A DNA stretch of 64,000 nucleotides from Mesorhizobium sp. B2-3-12 (GCF_006442205.1 NZ_VFVR01000006.1:1-64000); one strand, 5' to 3'; shown: positions 16,476-25,746, counted from the stretch's first letter. Notes: a model not told the origin generated them from the sequence alone. Program-made: numbers and translations.

Positions 16476-17549
16476 CTAATCCGCGTCGGCCATCAACGCC
16501 CGGCCGCCGCCACCGGCCCAGGCTCGCCATTGCCGCTCGTCGCCATGGAAGACGTTGAGATCGATGCGGCCGGTCACGCCATGCGACAGGCCGGAGCCGG
16601 AATACTGCCAGAACAGCCACTTGCGGCCCGGATATACTTTCGACGGGTGCCGGGCCACGGCGCGCAGCCAGAACGGGTAATCCGGGAAGGCGCCCTGCAA
16701 ATTGTCGCGGTAGAAATCGGGCGCCGTGTAGATGATGGGCCGCTGGCCGTAATGGCGCTCCAGCTTGTCCATGAACACCTGCATCTTCTCCAGCACCTTT
16801 TCACGCGACGGGCGCCGCTTGCAGGAGGAATCACCGTTCCACTCGACGTCGATCACCGGCGGCAGCGCGCCGTCGACCTTCGGCACGTTGCGGATGAACC
16901 AGTCGGCCTGCTCGCTGGCGACACGGCACCAGTAGAAGAAATGGTAAGCGCCGCGCTTCAAGCCAGCCGCGTCGGCATTGCGCCAATTTTTCATGAACAG
17001 CGGATCGAGATGGTCACCGCCGTCGGTCGCCTTGATATAGGCGAAGTTGGCGCCCTGGGCGCGCAGCTTCTCCCAGTCGACGTTGCCTTGCCAGCGCGAC
17101 ACGTCGACACCGTGTACGGCAAGGTGACGGGGCGACGAGCGGCCGAAATTGATCGGTTTGGCATCGCGGAAGCCGTAGCGCGTGACCGGGCCAGCCAGCA
17201 TGGGCGGTGCCGCCCGCGACAACAGCCTGGGCGGCGACACCAAAGCGGCCTCCTGAACCGGCGGTTCGACGGCGTCGGGCAATTCGGGCGCAGGAAACGC
17301 CACCGTCTCTTCCTCGGCCAAGCCGAAGGGCCGGACGGTGTCGTCCTCGGGAGCAATCTCGACCGGCTTGCGCGTATTGCTTGCCTTGGCCATGGCAACG
17401 GACGCGATCGGCGCGCTTGGCCGCACCACCGAGCTGGTCGTTTCGTTGGAGGGTTTCTGCAGGTCGATCGCGTCCATGCCCGATGTCGACGAACAGCCGG
17501 CGAGGCATAGCGATGCGATCACGAAACTGATGACGCCTGGTAACCGCAT
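16476..17549 (-). CDS. GH25 family lysozyme-like lipoprotein
   Basis: 357 residues from the ATG opposite 17549. The lipobox LAGC (Cys19) marks a lipoprotein, so the upstream extension of the frame is not used. A low-complexity linker (about 20-140, Pro/Glu/Ala-rich) leads to a glycoside hydrolase family 25 domain. That domain opens HGVDVSRWQGNVDW (catalytic-strand Asp) and has FAYIKATDG, AYHFFYWC, PPVIDVEW with the catalytic acids, and PIIYTAPDFY. The C-terminal WQYSGSG and GRIDLNVF are typical. It hydrolyses peptidoglycan beta-1,4 bonds, probably anchored in the outer membrane. Transcribed divergently from the DUF1402 gene. Confidence 0.88.
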   Translation of the reverse strand: MRLPGVISFVIASLCLAGCSSTSGMDAIDLQKPSNETTSSVVRPSAPIASVAMAKASNTRKPVEIAPEDDTVRPFGLAEEETVAFPAPELPDAVEPPVQEAALVSPPRLLSRAAPPMLAGPVTRYGFRDAKPINFGRSSPRHLAVHGVDVSRWQGNVDWEKLRAQGANFAYIKATDGGDHLDPLFMKNWRNADAAGLKRGAYHFFYWCRVASEQADWFIRNVPKVDGALPPVIDVEWNGDSSCKRRPSREKVLEKMQVFMDKLERHYGQRPIIYTAPDFYRDNLQGAFPDYPFWLRAVARHPSKVYPGRKWLFWQYSGSGLSHGVTGRIDLNVFHGDERQWRAWAGGGGRALMADAD

Positions 17550-17786
17550 CTGGACCTGTACTCGAAACACAACAGACCGAAGGCGACAGCCGACGGACAA
17601 CCAGACCAGTTATGAACGAGAAATTACCAATAAAGTTTGAATCAAGTTTTTTACCATAGCTGTTGCCCCTTTCCGACAGCCGCCGTCGTAGGTCGGGCCA
17701 AGCCTTGACAGCGCCATGATGTGGCTGTTGAGACGGGTTTGCGGCGCTTCGCGCCGGTGTTCCCGAAACTCCTAGAAAGGCGCCCG

Positions 17787-18755
17787 ATGACCGCGTTGCA
17801 GCGACTTCTCCTGGTCCTCCTGCTCGTCGCTGCGGGCGGTGAAGCTTTTTCGATGCGGGCAGCGCATGCGAGCGGCTTGGTCGTCGTTCCGCCCGGAAAC
17901 CGTTCCGCGACACAGCCGGCCATTCCGGAAGCATCGGCCACGCGAACGCGCGCCTTCAAGACCACCTATGGCGAGAAATACGGAAAGATCGTCGCGCTGC
18001 TGAAGCGCGAGAAAAAGCTCGTGGCGCACATCAAGCAGGTGGCGGCGGCCTACGACATCGATCCCATCCACATCGTCGGCGCGCTGGTCGGCGAGCATAC
18101 TTACAACGTCACCGCCGTCGGCTCGGTACAGACCTATTATGTCAAGGCGCTGTCCTATTCCGGCCTCGACTTCGCCTTCCGCTACAAGGGCGTGCCGGTG
18201 CAGACCTTTGTCCAGCGTCCGGAATTCGCGGCTTGCGGCCAGGCTGGGGACAGTGCCACCCTGTGGGGTTGCCGCGACAGGGTCTGGGTCGAGCATTTCC
18301 GCGGCAAGACGGTCGACGGCGTCACTTATGACGCGATGACCTTCCAGCAGGCGTTCTTCCAGCCTTTCTTCGCCGGCCAGACATTCGGCCTCGGCCAGAT
18401 CAGCCCACTGACCGCGCTCGAGGTCACCGACCTCGTCAACAGAGTGAGCGGCTACGACAGACTGACGCCGGATCATCCGCAAGCGATCTACCGCGATGTC
18501 ATGGATCCGGACCGAAGCATCGTCTACATCGCGGCGATCGTGCGCGACGCCATCGACGCCTACAAGGAACAAGGCTTCGACATCTCGGGCAATCCCGGTA
18601 TCACGGCGACGCTCTACAATGTCGGCCAGCCGCGTCAGCGCGCCGCCGCCCTTGCCAGCGCCAAGGGCCGCAGGCTGCCGGTCGAGAATTATTACGGCTG
18701 GCTCGTCAACGACAAGCTCGACGATCTCAAGAGCCTGCTCGACAGCGGCAGCTGA
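17787..18755 (+). CDS. DUF1402 family exported protein
   Basis: 322 residues from ATG 17787, with AAAGG upstream. Signal peptide about 1-28 (LLLVLLLVAAGG core, AHA cleavage). The remainder fits DUF1402, a family of rhizobial exported proteins, with DPIHIVGALVGEHTYN, TYYVKALSYSGLDFAFRY, GQTFGLGQISPLTALEVTD and a C-terminal LYNVGQPRQRA. The GQISPLTA region and the ALVGEHT Glu recall lytic transglycosylase folds, so a cell-wall role is possible. It is probably co-transcribed with the DedA gene 25 bp downstream. Confidence 0.8.
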   Translation: MTALQRLLLVLLLVAAGGEAFSMRAAHASGLVVVPPGNRSATQPAIPEASATRTRAFKTTYGEKYGKIVALLKREKKLVAHIKQVAAAYDIDPIHIVGALVGEHTYNVTAVGSVQTYYVKALSYSGLDFAFRYKGVPVQTFVQRPEFAACGQAGDSATLWGCRDRVWVEHFRGKTVDGVTYDAMTFQQAFFQPFFAGQTFGLGQISPLTALEVTDLVNRVSGYDRLTPDHPQAIYRDVMDPDRSIVYIAAIVRDAIDAYKEQGFDISGNPGITATLYNVGQPRQRAAALASAKGRRLPVENYYGWLVNDKLDDLKSLLDSGS

Positions 18756-18780
18756 GGGACACTTTCAAAAAGGGGCTTGC

Positions 18781-19416
18781 GTGCAGTCGTTCATCGACCA
18801 GAGCGTTTGTTTCATCGAGAACCATCAGGCCTGGGCTGGCCTTGTGGTCGGATTGCTCGCCTTCGGCGAGTCGCTGGTGCTGGTCGGCATCCTGTTGCCT
18901 GGCACCACGGTGCTGATCATCGTCGGCGGCCTGGTGGGCGCCGGCATCATCCAGCCCCTGCCCGTTCTTCTCGCCGCGATGGTCGGCGCGGCACTGGGCG
19001 ACACCATCTCCTATTTTCTCGGCAGATGGCTCGGGCGCGGCGTCGTGCACAAATGGCCGCTCAACCGCTACCGGCGCGAGGTGGCGCGAGCGCGCCTGTT
19101 CTTCCATCGCTATGGTTTCGCCGCGGTTTTCGTCGGCCGCTTCTTCGGTCCCGTGCGCGCCACCATCCCGCTGGTCGCCGGCATGATGGGCATGCACCGG
19201 CGGCGCTTCCAGATCGCCAACAACCTGTCGGCGATCATCTGGGCGCCGGTGGTGCTGTCGCCTGGATGGCTGGTGGCGAAAGGGGCCGACAGCCTGCCCG
19301 AACTCGACGCGACCAGCCTGTTCGGCCTGGCGGTGATCGCGGCGATAGTGGCTGGGATGGCCGTCGCCGTGATTGTGGTCAGACTGCGCGGTACCAGGCG
19401 GAACCGCCTGGTCTAG
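18781..19416 (+). CDS. DedA family membrane protein
   Basis: 211 residues, starting at GTG 18781 after AAAAAGGGG. It has several transmembrane helices and the DedA (VTT/SNARE-associated) signature: E in FGESLVLVGILLPGTT, then GAALGDTISYFLGRWLG and FFHRYGFAAVFVGRFFGPVRATIPLVAGMMGM. DedA proteins flip lipid carriers, including undecaprenyl phosphate and phosphatidylethanolamine, or maintain membrane potential. That fits the nearby UppP. Its stop overlaps the convergent phosphodiester glycosidase gene by 4 bp. Confidence 0.9.
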   Translation: MQSFIDQSVCFIENHQAWAGLVVGLLAFGESLVLVGILLPGTTVLIIVGGLVGAGIIQPLPVLLAAMVGAALGDTISYFLGRWLGRGVVHKWPLNRYRREVARARLFFHRYGFAAVFVGRFFGPVRATIPLVAGMMGMHRRRFQIANNLSAIIWAPVVLSPGWLVAKGADSLPELDATSLFGLAVIAAIVAGMAVAVIVVRLRGTRRNRLV

Positions 19417-20204
19417 CCGCGCTTCCTGAAGACGCCGATCATCGGCCCCAAGTTCCAGTAATCGTCGTTGCGGCCGATGGCCGGAGCGAGCAGGCTCGAT
19501 ATCGTGCCGTCGAGAAAGAGTGCGTTGTCGCAGCCGAGCGCATCGCGAAACAGGCGAGCGAAGGCGTGGAATGTCACCGTGCCGTTCGAGATGGCAAAGA
19601 CCGCGACGCCATCCTTGCGCACCCCGACGCCGTCGCGGCTCTTGCGCGAGGTGCCGTCGGCCTGGAATTTCGGATGAAGCTGGCCGTCGATCACCAGCAT
19701 CGGCCCCGATTGCGTTGCATAGTCGGTGGCTGGCCGCTGCCTGACGAAGTCCCTGGTCGCCCGGACCGCGGCCTTGCCGCCGCCGATATAGAAAATGCCG
19801 TTAGGCTGCAGCGAAAAATTGCCGCTGCCCGAACCCGTCTTGACACCAGCCATTTCCTGGCCGCGTTCGACATAGAGGCCGACCGGCCTGAGGTCGGGGT
19901 GGTACATGCCAGCATTGATGGCAAAAAGCATGGTACGGCCGGCCGCGCGTTGGGCGTTGTCGAGATTGTGCAGCGATTGAAACGGCTTCCCGCCTTGGTC
20001 TTTCCAGAACAGTTCGATCGAATACAGTTTCGGATCGACCTCGCAGACGAGAAAGCTGGCGGCTTCGAAGGCGACATCACGGCAAGGCGGGACCGAAGCG
20101 AACCACTGGCCGAATGCCAACGTCGTGGCGACCGCGTGCGGCAATGCGGCCTTGAGCAAAGTCAGCAACAAGGGCGCCGAATGCAGGAGTGTCAAGAAAT
20201 CCAT
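19413..20204 (-). CDS. Phosphodiester glycosidase family (DUF2233/NAGPA-like) protein
   Basis: 263 residues from the ATG opposite 20204 (an upstream ATG at 20249 is possible but adds a basic tail before the hydrophobic segment). An N-terminal hydrophobic stretch (about 4-30) suggests export or anchoring. The catalytic-domain motifs are FAINAGMYHPDLRPVGLYV, GNFSLQPNGIFYI, SGPMLVIDG and DGVGVRKDGVAVFAIS. The final metal motif reads FLDGTISSL where the family usually has a GGGSS-like sequence, so the last part is diverged. Members cleave sugar phosphodiesters in the periplasm. Convergent overlap with DedA. Confidence 0.8.
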   Translation of the reverse strand: MDFLTLLHSAPLLLTLLKAALPHAVATTLAFGQWFASVPPCRDVAFEAASFLVCEVDPKLYSIELFWKDQGGKPFQSLHNLDNAQRAAGRTMLFAINAGMYHPDLRPVGLYVERGQEMAGVKTGSGSGNFSLQPNGIFYIGGGKAAVRATRDFVRQRPATDYATQSGPMLVIDGQLHPKFQADGTSRKSRDGVGVRKDGVAVFAISNGTVTFHAFARLFRDALGCDNALFLDGTISSLLAPAIGRNDDYWNLGPMIGVFRKRG

Positions 20205-20318
20205 GCGCGTTCCGGATCGTCGGTTCCAACGAATTGTCGTGGATAGCACCGCTTGCCGGCACCATGAAGGATTTGCTCGGGGGAAGCGCGGATTACCAGT
20301 CCGGACGTCCGGCCAGGG

Positions 20319-20945
20319 CTATTTGACGGCGCTGACCAGCTTCTCCTCGCCGGCAAGAATGGAAACCCAGTGCCCGGTGTTGTCGCTGGCCTGTCTTTTC
20401 AGGTAGCGATACGGCGTCTGGTTCCAGAGACGAACCTTGTCGACCAGATTGTCGAGGATGAAGTCGCCCTTGTCGGTGCGCACCGTCAGCACGGCATGGC
20501 CTTCGCCGTCCGGCTTGCGAACCACCGTCATCAGGAGATTGGCGATGGCAATACCCAGGCCATTCAGCTCACGCCGCTTTTCCAGCGCGTAATCCTCACA
20601 GTCGCCGAAGCCATTGTCCGGATAGGCCCACCATTCCTCCTTGCCGTAATTGTCCATGTCGCTCATCGGCTTGACGCGCGTGTTGACCGAGAGATTCACG
20701 GCGGAGATCTCGTGCAGCAGTTTGCTGGTCAGACGTTCAGGCAAGCTGTCGGGCGAACGGATCGAACATTCGGCAAGGTGGATCTTGCAAAAATCATAGT
20801 GGCCGATCGGCTGGGACGTCGAGCCGCCGACAACCATGGAAACGGGTGCCGCGTAGGCGGAATTGACCGCCGAACAGACAGCAATCAGGGCAATCGCCAG
20901 CCCCAGCCCCTTCGCCTTCCGGCGCAAACCCAACGAGGATGCCAT
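20319..20945 (-). CDS. Transglutaminase-like cysteine peptidase (BTLCP family)
   Basis: 208 residues. Signal peptide about 1-33 ends SAYA-A. The mature part is the bacterial transglutaminase-like cysteine proteinase domain, with the triad in GDCEDYALEKRR (Cys116), EGHAVLTV (His150) and FILDNL (Asp165). Members in proteobacteria are secreted and often linked to surface adhesin processing or c-di-GMP-regulated adhesion (LapG-like), though this short rhizobial type is not partnered here with LapD. Codons and GC are typical of the genome. Confidence 0.88.
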   Translation of the reverse strand: MASSLGLRRKAKGLGLAIALIAVCSAVNSAYAAPVSMVVGGSTSQPIGHYDFCKIHLAECSIRSPDSLPERLTSKLLHEISAVNLSVNTRVKPMSDMDNYGKEEWWAYPDNGFGDCEDYALEKRRELNGLGIAIANLLMTVVRKPDGEGHAVLTVRTDKGDFILDNLVDKVRLWNQTPYRYLKRQASDNTGHWVSILAGEEKLVSAVK

Positions 20946-21090
20946 GCGGCTCCGCCATCTGTTTTTGTTAACAGAACGTTAAGGGCGGACATTGGCGGAA
21001 GTCAATGAAGGCGTACGATCACATCTTCGGGCACGAGGTGATGCCCTTCCGCGGTGGCAGCCGCGCAACACCCGCCAGCGGGCGATCAGC

Positions 21091-21975
21091 TTAGGCAAGC
21101 CATCCCATTGCCACGCCGAGCAGCAGGACGACCCCGAGCACGCCACGATAGATGACGAAAGGCCAGGCGGAGAAACGTTCGAGCACGCGCATCAGGCCCC
21201 AGATGGCGAAGAAGGCCGATATGGAGGCCACGAGCAGTCCCACGCCCAGAACCGACCATCCATGGGCATCGAGATGCACCTTGTGCAGTTCCCACAATTC
21301 CTTGAGGCCGGCGAGCGCAATGGCCGGCAGCCCGAGCAGGAACGAGAAGCGTGCAGCCTCGGCCCGCTTGAAGCCGAGCCCCAGGGCCGCCGTCAAGGTC
21401 GAGCCCGAGCGTGAGACGCCAGGGATCAGTGCGCCGACCTGGGCAACACCGACAAGAAGCGCATCGGCGAGCGACGCTTCGCCTATCGTGCGCTTGTGGC
21501 GGGCGAAAATCTCGGCCAGCGCCAGCAGAACCGCCATGGCGATGCAGGCCCAGCCAATCACGCTCAGGCTGCGCAGCGGCGAATTGCAGGCGTTGAGGAC
21601 GCCCGACAACGCCACGCCGGCAATGACGATCGGAATTGTCGCCAGCACGATCCAGTAAGCCAGACGGAAATGCCGGTCGGCAAAATCGCGTCGCGCGAGG
21701 GCGTCGAGCGATCCAAACAGGAGATCCCTGACATCGCCCCAGAAGTAGCTGACCACCGCGGCGAGGGCCGCCAACTGCATGGCGGCGGAGAAGGCGGAGC
21801 CCGGATCCTGCCAGCCGAGCACGGCCGGCACGATGCGCATGTGGGCGGTCGAGGAGATCGGCAGCAGCTCGGTGATGCCTTGCACGAGGCCGAGGAATGC
21901 GACCTTGGCAAATCCAAGGCCGACAAAGCCCGTGTCGACGCCTTGCGTGCAGATATCAGCCATGTCGGGTTCCAT
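21091..21975 (-). CDS. uppP: Undecaprenyl-diphosphate phosphatase
   Basis: 294 residues, a multi-pass membrane protein that dephosphorylates undecaprenyl pyrophosphate to recycle the peptidoglycan and LPS carrier lipid; it gives bacitracin tolerance. Diagnostic motifs: LGLVQGITELLPISSTAH (about 28-45) and PGVSRSGSTLTAAL (about 180). Both hold the catalytic Glu, His, Ser and Arg. The helix pattern repeats internally. ATG 21975 is chosen; ATG 21963 (starting MADIC) is a possible shorter start. Neither has a strong ribosome site. It lies at the end of the envelope gene group. Confidence 0.95.
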   Translation of the reverse strand: MEPDMADICTQGVDTGFVGLGFAKVAFLGLVQGITELLPISSTAHMRIVPAVLGWQDPGSAFSAAMQLAALAAVVSYFWGDVRDLLFGSLDALARRDFADRHFRLAYWIVLATIPIVIAGVALSGVLNACNSPLRSLSVIGWACIAMAVLLALAEIFARHKRTIGEASLADALLVGVAQVGALIPGVSRSGSTLTAALGLGFKRAEAARFSFLLGLPAIALAGLKELWELHKVHLDAHGWSVLGVGLLVASISAFFAIWGLMRVLERFSAWPFVIYRGVLGVVLLLGVAMGWLA

Positions 21976-22203
21976 GCGGGAGAGATCGGACTTGCGAAGG
22001 CATGATCGGCGCGATCAGTGCCGGGCAAGCCATACCGCCATGCAGCCGAGAATCAATTTACGGATTTGTAAGCTGGTCGCCCGAAGGACATCGTTCCGCC
22101 CCAAGCGGCGACAAATCCCAGTGCCTATGCGCGTGACACTCGCTCGCACCCAAACCGGCCAAAGGCCGGCTGGTGGTTTTCATGGAAAAACCGCAAGGCT
22201 ATT

Positions 22204-22401
22204 TCAGGGGCACAGCCACAGTTTTTGGCAGGTTCTGGCAATGACATGCGCCGGCGGGACAACCGGCTCCTCGAGGGAAGGCCGGCGCGCGCGCTCGAGC
22301 AGCATGCGCACTTGTTCCGGGCGCACACGGTCGCGCTCCATCACAAGCAGGACCATCGGATCGCTCAAAAGCTCGTCCAGGGTGCTGATGCTGTCGTTCA
22401 T
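22204..22401 (-). CDS. Small acidic hypothetical protein
   Basis: 65 residues. It starts MNDSISTLDELLSDPMVLLV and has helix-forming DRVRPEQVRMLLERAR before a Pro-rich VPPAHVIARTCQKLW end. Codon use is normal for a real gene in this genome. It is preceded by GAGGAGACGACGG, a good ribosome site. I have a vague recollection of similar short proteins in mesorhizobia but no function. A weak hairpin (22155-22169) lies downstream. Confidence 0.55.
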   Translation of the reverse strand: MNDSISTLDELLSDPMVLLVMERDRVRPEQVRMLLERARRPSLEEPVVPPAHVIARTCQKLWLCP

Positions 22402-22552
22402 CCGTCGTCTCCTCGAATGCCGGGCCCGCGACGCTTAGATAGGGAGACAAAGATGGCCCGCCAATGACGCTTTGCCGGCTATCGCGTGTCTCTTTGGATT
22501 AATTTTTGGTCATTCTGCGGCACGTCCTCTCCATTGACGGGAAGGAGGAGAG

Positions 22553-22948
22553 CTAGGCTGGCGGAGCGCCTTCATATTGCGGCAGGCCGTCGTCAAGCAG
22601 TACCCAGGGCTGTTTCGAGGCGGTCCACATATGCATCTGTGGCCTGAAGAACGACGGGTCGTCCAGCGAACCGGTGGTCACGCCGATGATGCCGGCGGAA
22701 TCGCGCCGCGAAAACATCGTCGTCCCGCAACTTGGGCAAAACCCCCGCTTGAGATCGGGCGAGGTGTTGACCGTGGCAAGCGGTCCCTCGATCGTCACAT
22801 CGTCGATGCGGAACAGAACGCGCGCATTGAAGGCCGCGCCGATCGCCTTCTGGCAGAGCCGGCAGTGACAAATGCGCTCGTTGATGGGATCGGCGTCGGT
22901 GCGGTAGCGCACCGCCTTGCACAGGCACCCGCCGTCGTATTTTGCCAT
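22553..22948 (-). CDS. GFA-family (glutathione-dependent formaldehyde-activating-like) protein
   Basis: 131 residues, the normal length of the GFA fold. Zinc-ligand cysteines are C8 and C10 (GGCLCKAV), C27, C29 and C32 (ICHCRLC), and C71 and C74 (FCPSCGT). The structure is the beta-rich Mss4-like fold. Most GFA proteins have no proven activity; the family name comes from the Gfa enzyme of Paracoccus. It is transcribed divergently from the 2-oxoglutarate/iron oxygenase gene with 114 bp between the start codons. Confidence 0.88.
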   Translation of the reverse strand: MAKYDGGCLCKAVRYRTDADPINERICHCRLCQKAIGAAFNARVLFRIDDVTIEGPLATVNTSPDLKRGFCPSCGTTMFSRRDSAGIIGVTTGSLDDPSFFRPQMHMWTASKQPWVLLDDGLPQYEGAPPA

Positions 22949-23062
22949 CGCCTGATCCGTTGGTGGAGTGAATTGGCGGCAAGGGTAGCGGCGAGGCCGA
23001 TTGGGTCAATTGAAAAGCTTTGATACAAGGTCATCGATTATCGTGATGTGGGCAGGACCGTC

Positions 23063-24091
23063 ATGACATCGGACATCGAAACGATCGGCATTGCGGACCT
23101 GTTCGGGCCGCCCTCGCCCGCCCGCGACCGCGCCGACGCCAGGATCATGGCCGCCGCGTCCGGCATCGGCTTCATGGCGGTCCGGGATTTTCCCGGCGAT
23201 GACTGGCTGACGCCGGACAAGCGCGCGCGATTGCTGCGCATCTTCGCGCTTCCCGATGCCGGCAAGCAGGAATTGCTGCGCTGGAATTTCGATCGCACGA
23301 AGAAGAATTTCTACCGCGGCTGGTTTCCGCTGCAGCCGCAAGCCGTTTCCTACAAGGAAGGCATCGACATGGGGCCGGACATTGCCGATGCGGCGCGAGT
23401 CTCGGCTTCCGACGATCCCTTGTGCGAGCCGACACCATTGCCCGCCGAAAATGCCCTGCCCGGCTGGCGCAACGCCGCGGCCGACTACTATCGCGCGATG
23501 GAGACGGTCGGCACCATGCTGATGCGGTCGATCGCACGCGGGCTTGGCCTGCCTGAAACAATCTTCGATGCCTATTTCGCTGGTGGCATCTCGACGCTGC
23601 GCCTGATCCGCTATCCCTTGCGCGACGCCAATGCCGGGGTCGACACAAGCGGGCCGGAGTTTTCGGTGATCCACAAGGGCGAGACGCGCACCATCATCGG
23701 CCGCGAACATGCCGATTCAGGCTTCGTCACCTTGCTGGCGCAAGACGGCGTCGAGGGCTTGCAGGCAAAGACCCTTGCCGGCCAATGGATCGACGTGCCG
23801 CCAGCCAATGGCACGCTGGCGGTCAATTTCGGTCAGCTGCTTGAGCGCTGGACCTGCGGCCGTGTACGGGCGACGCGGCACCGGGTGATTGCGCCGAAAA
23901 CGGTGCGATTCTCGATACCGTTCTTCTACGAGCCGCGCGTCGACGCGGAGATCTCGCCCCTGCCACTGGGCGGCGCCGAACCCTTCGAGCCGTTTCTCTA
24001 TGGCGACTATCTCTGGGAGTCGGCGACGAACTTCGTCGAGATGAGCGGCATCAAGCATCTGAGGCAGCCGCGCCGCACCCTCGCCTCGTAA
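23063..24091 (+). CDS. 2-oxoglutarate/Fe(II)-dependent oxygenase, isopenicillin-N-synthase-like
   Basis: 342 residues from ATG 23063 (GTG 23048 would add five residues). The C-terminal double-stranded beta-helix carries the iron triad H216-x-D218 in REHADSGFVTLL and H273 in ATRHRVIAP, with R282 in VRFSIPFF for 2-oxoglutarate. The N-terminal half is the DIOX_N-like domain (IETIGIADL). Bacterial members hydroxylate amino acids or small metabolites; the substrate is not evident. It appears monocistronic. Its end converges on the reverse hydrolase/SRPBCC operon. Confidence 0.88.
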   Translation: MTSDIETIGIADLFGPPSPARDRADARIMAAASGIGFMAVRDFPGDDWLTPDKRARLLRIFALPDAGKQELLRWNFDRTKKNFYRGWFPLQPQAVSYKEGIDMGPDIADAARVSASDDPLCEPTPLPAENALPGWRNAAADYYRAMETVGTMLMRSIARGLGLPETIFDAYFAGGISTLRLIRYPLRDANAGVDTSGPEFSVIHKGETRTIIGREHADSGFVTLLAQDGVEGLQAKTLAGQWIDVPPANGTLAVNFGQLLERWTCGRVRATRHRVIAPKTVRFSIPFFYEPRVDAEISPLPLGGAEPFEPFLYGDYLWESATNFVEMSGIKHLRQPRRTLAS

Positions 24092-24118
24092 GGAAGAGCT
24101 TCCTGGACAAGACGCCGG

Positions 24119-24149
24119 CCATCTCGCCGGAGACGGCCGGCGGAGATGG
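24119..24149. terminator. Candidate hairpin between convergent genes
   Basis: CCATCTCGCCGG at 24119-24130 pairs with CCGGCGGAGATGG at 24137-24149 with a single bulge and a 6-base loop. It is placed 27 bp after one stop and 6 bp before the other. No T-tract. Confidence 0.4.
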
Positions 24150-24155
24150 TAGGGG

Positions 24156-25112
24156 TCATTCGGCTTCGCCGACCACCTCGTCCCAGCTTTTCACCCTGGT
24201 CTGGCCGTCGAGGAACGGCAGGGCGGCGGCCGTCAGTTCCGGAGCGAAGAAGACGTCGTAGTGGGTGCGGTTGGGCAGGATGGCCAGGCGGTTCTGTGAC
24301 AGGTTCTCGCGCATCCAGCCGGCATCTTTCAGCCCGCCGCCGAGCATCTGGTAGAACTTGATCTCGTGCTCGGGCTTGTACATGTCGCTGTCGCCATAGG
24401 CGAGCATGACCGGCATCTTCAGCTTGGGAACATCGGCGGAGAAATCGTAATCCTGGCGCATGAAATTGCCGAGCGCGTCGAGCAGTTTCGGGAACTCGTC
24501 GGGATGGGGCGCGACCGCGACGTAGGATTTGTACATCGGCGTGTCTTTCATGAACGGAGCGGCGGCGGCACTCACCTGAGCCTGCTGCGGGCGCATCTCG
24601 TCATAGAAGCCGTCGGCGGCATAGCCGGTTGAGACCAGGACCAGCCGGCGCACCGCCTCGGGATGCTGGACCGCCATGCGGAAAGCAACGCCGCCGCCCA
24701 GCGAATAGCCCATGACGTCGACCTTGTCATGGCCGAGCGCCTTGACGATACCAGCCATGTCGTCGCCGATCGCCTCCAGGCTGAACGGCCGCTCACCCAG
24801 CGCGGTGCGGCCATGCCCCTGCAGGTCGACGCCGATGACGGTGCGGTTTTCGGCAAGCTTGGGCAGGATCGGCGCGAACATATCGATGGAGCCGAGGCCG
24901 CCATGCAGCAGAAGCAACGGCTCACCCTTGCCATAGACGGCGTAATAGTAATTCACGCCGTTGATCGGCAGCAGGCCGGACTTTTGCGGCTTCGGCAGCG
25001 TTTTAGGTTCGGTCGTCATGGCTTGGTTTGTCTCCTCTGCATTAATGGTGCCCGGGCAAGCGAGAAACGCCGCGACCGAGGCAAGAATGGCGAAAAACAG
25101 GGTTTTGGACAT
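24156..25112 (-). CDS. Secreted alpha/beta hydrolase
   Basis: 318 residues from the ATG opposite 25112, where AGGAGGAG gives a strong ribosome site. Signal peptide about 1-25 (LASVAAFLAC core). The hydrolase motifs are LLLHGGLGS (oxyanion hole, 67-75), Ser137 in GYSLGG, an acid in YGDSDMY, and the catalytic His in NRTHYDVF. It resembles esterase/lactonase-type periplasmic hydrolases. It is last in a reverse operon behind the SRPBCC gene (26 bp apart) and probably the ParB-like gene. Confidence 0.87.
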   Translation of the reverse strand: MSKTLFFAILASVAAFLACPGTINAEETNQAMTTEPKTLPKPQKSGLLPINGVNYYYAVYGKGEPLLLLHGGLGSIDMFAPILPKLAENRTVIGVDLQGHGRTALGERPFSLEAIGDDMAGIVKALGHDKVDVMGYSLGGGVAFRMAVQHPEAVRRLVLVSTGYAADGFYDEMRPQQAQVSAAAAPFMKDTPMYKSYVAVAPHPDEFPKLLDALGNFMRQDYDFSADVPKLKMPVMLAYGDSDMYKPEHEIKFYQMLGGGLKDAGWMRENLSQNRLAILPNRTHYDVFFAPELTAAALPFLDGQTRVKSWDEVVGEAE

Positions 25113-25138
25113 GTCGATCTCCTCCTGGCCAGCCGATG

Positions 25139-25624
25139 TCAGAGCGTCTTGGCGAGGTCTTCGAGCTGGTCGGTGCACTGCCCCCAACCCGCGTCAAAAC
25201 CCATCGCCTCGTGCTGTTCCCGATCGGCGACGCTCCAGTGCCGGACACGCGCGACGTAACGGGTCCTGCCCTCGCCCTCGCCCTCGAAGGTCAGTACGAC
25301 TGTCATGAAGGGTTTTTCCGATGGCACCCACGCCTTTGTATAGGCATCGGTAAGGACAATCTTCTCGCCGGGAATGACTTCCAGGAAAACGCCGGGGTTG
25401 GGGTATTCGTTGCCGTCCGGGTCGGCCATGACGACAAGGGTCGATCCGCCGGTACGCACATCCATCTGGGCACGCGGCGTCGTCCACGGCTTTGGCGAAA
25501 ACCATTGCGTGATCAGGTTCTGGTCGGTCCAGCAGCGATAGACGCTCTCGCGCGGCGCATTGATGATGCGTGCGAGAACCAGTTCGCGGTCGTCGGCGGG
25601 GGCGATGTCGAGCTTGGTGGCCAC
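25139..25624 (-). CDS. SRPBCC (AHSA1-type) family protein
   Basis: 161 residues from GTG opposite 25624, chosen because AAGGAG lies 6 bases upstream and the family begins with the IINAPRESVYRCWTD strand-helix. Further motifs are LITQWFSPKPWTT, FLEVIPGEKIVLTDAY, MTVVLTFEGEGEGRTRY and the C-terminal helix FDAGWGQCTDQLEDL. This helix-grip fold binds hydrophobic ligands; members are often called activators of Hsp90 ATPase homologues or polyketide-cyclase-like. A very long antisense frame continues upstream of this start but is not coding. Confidence 0.9.
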   Translation of the reverse strand: MATKLDIAPADDRELVLARIINAPRESVYRCWTDQNLITQWFSPKPWTTPRAQMDVRTGGSTLVVMADPDGNEYPNPGVFLEVIPGEKIVLTDAYTKAWVPSEKPFMTVVLTFEGEGEGRTRYVARVRHWSVADREQHEAMGFDAGWGQCTDQLEDLAKTL

Positions 25625-25746
25625 GGCGGTCTCCTTGGTTTGATCTGGCTTCCGCCCCAAGGACGAGCCGACGCAACGCAAACCGACACCGCCCGCGAAA
25701 AATTCTGGAAACGGAAGCTGGGAGGAAACCGCGAACGGGGCCTGCG

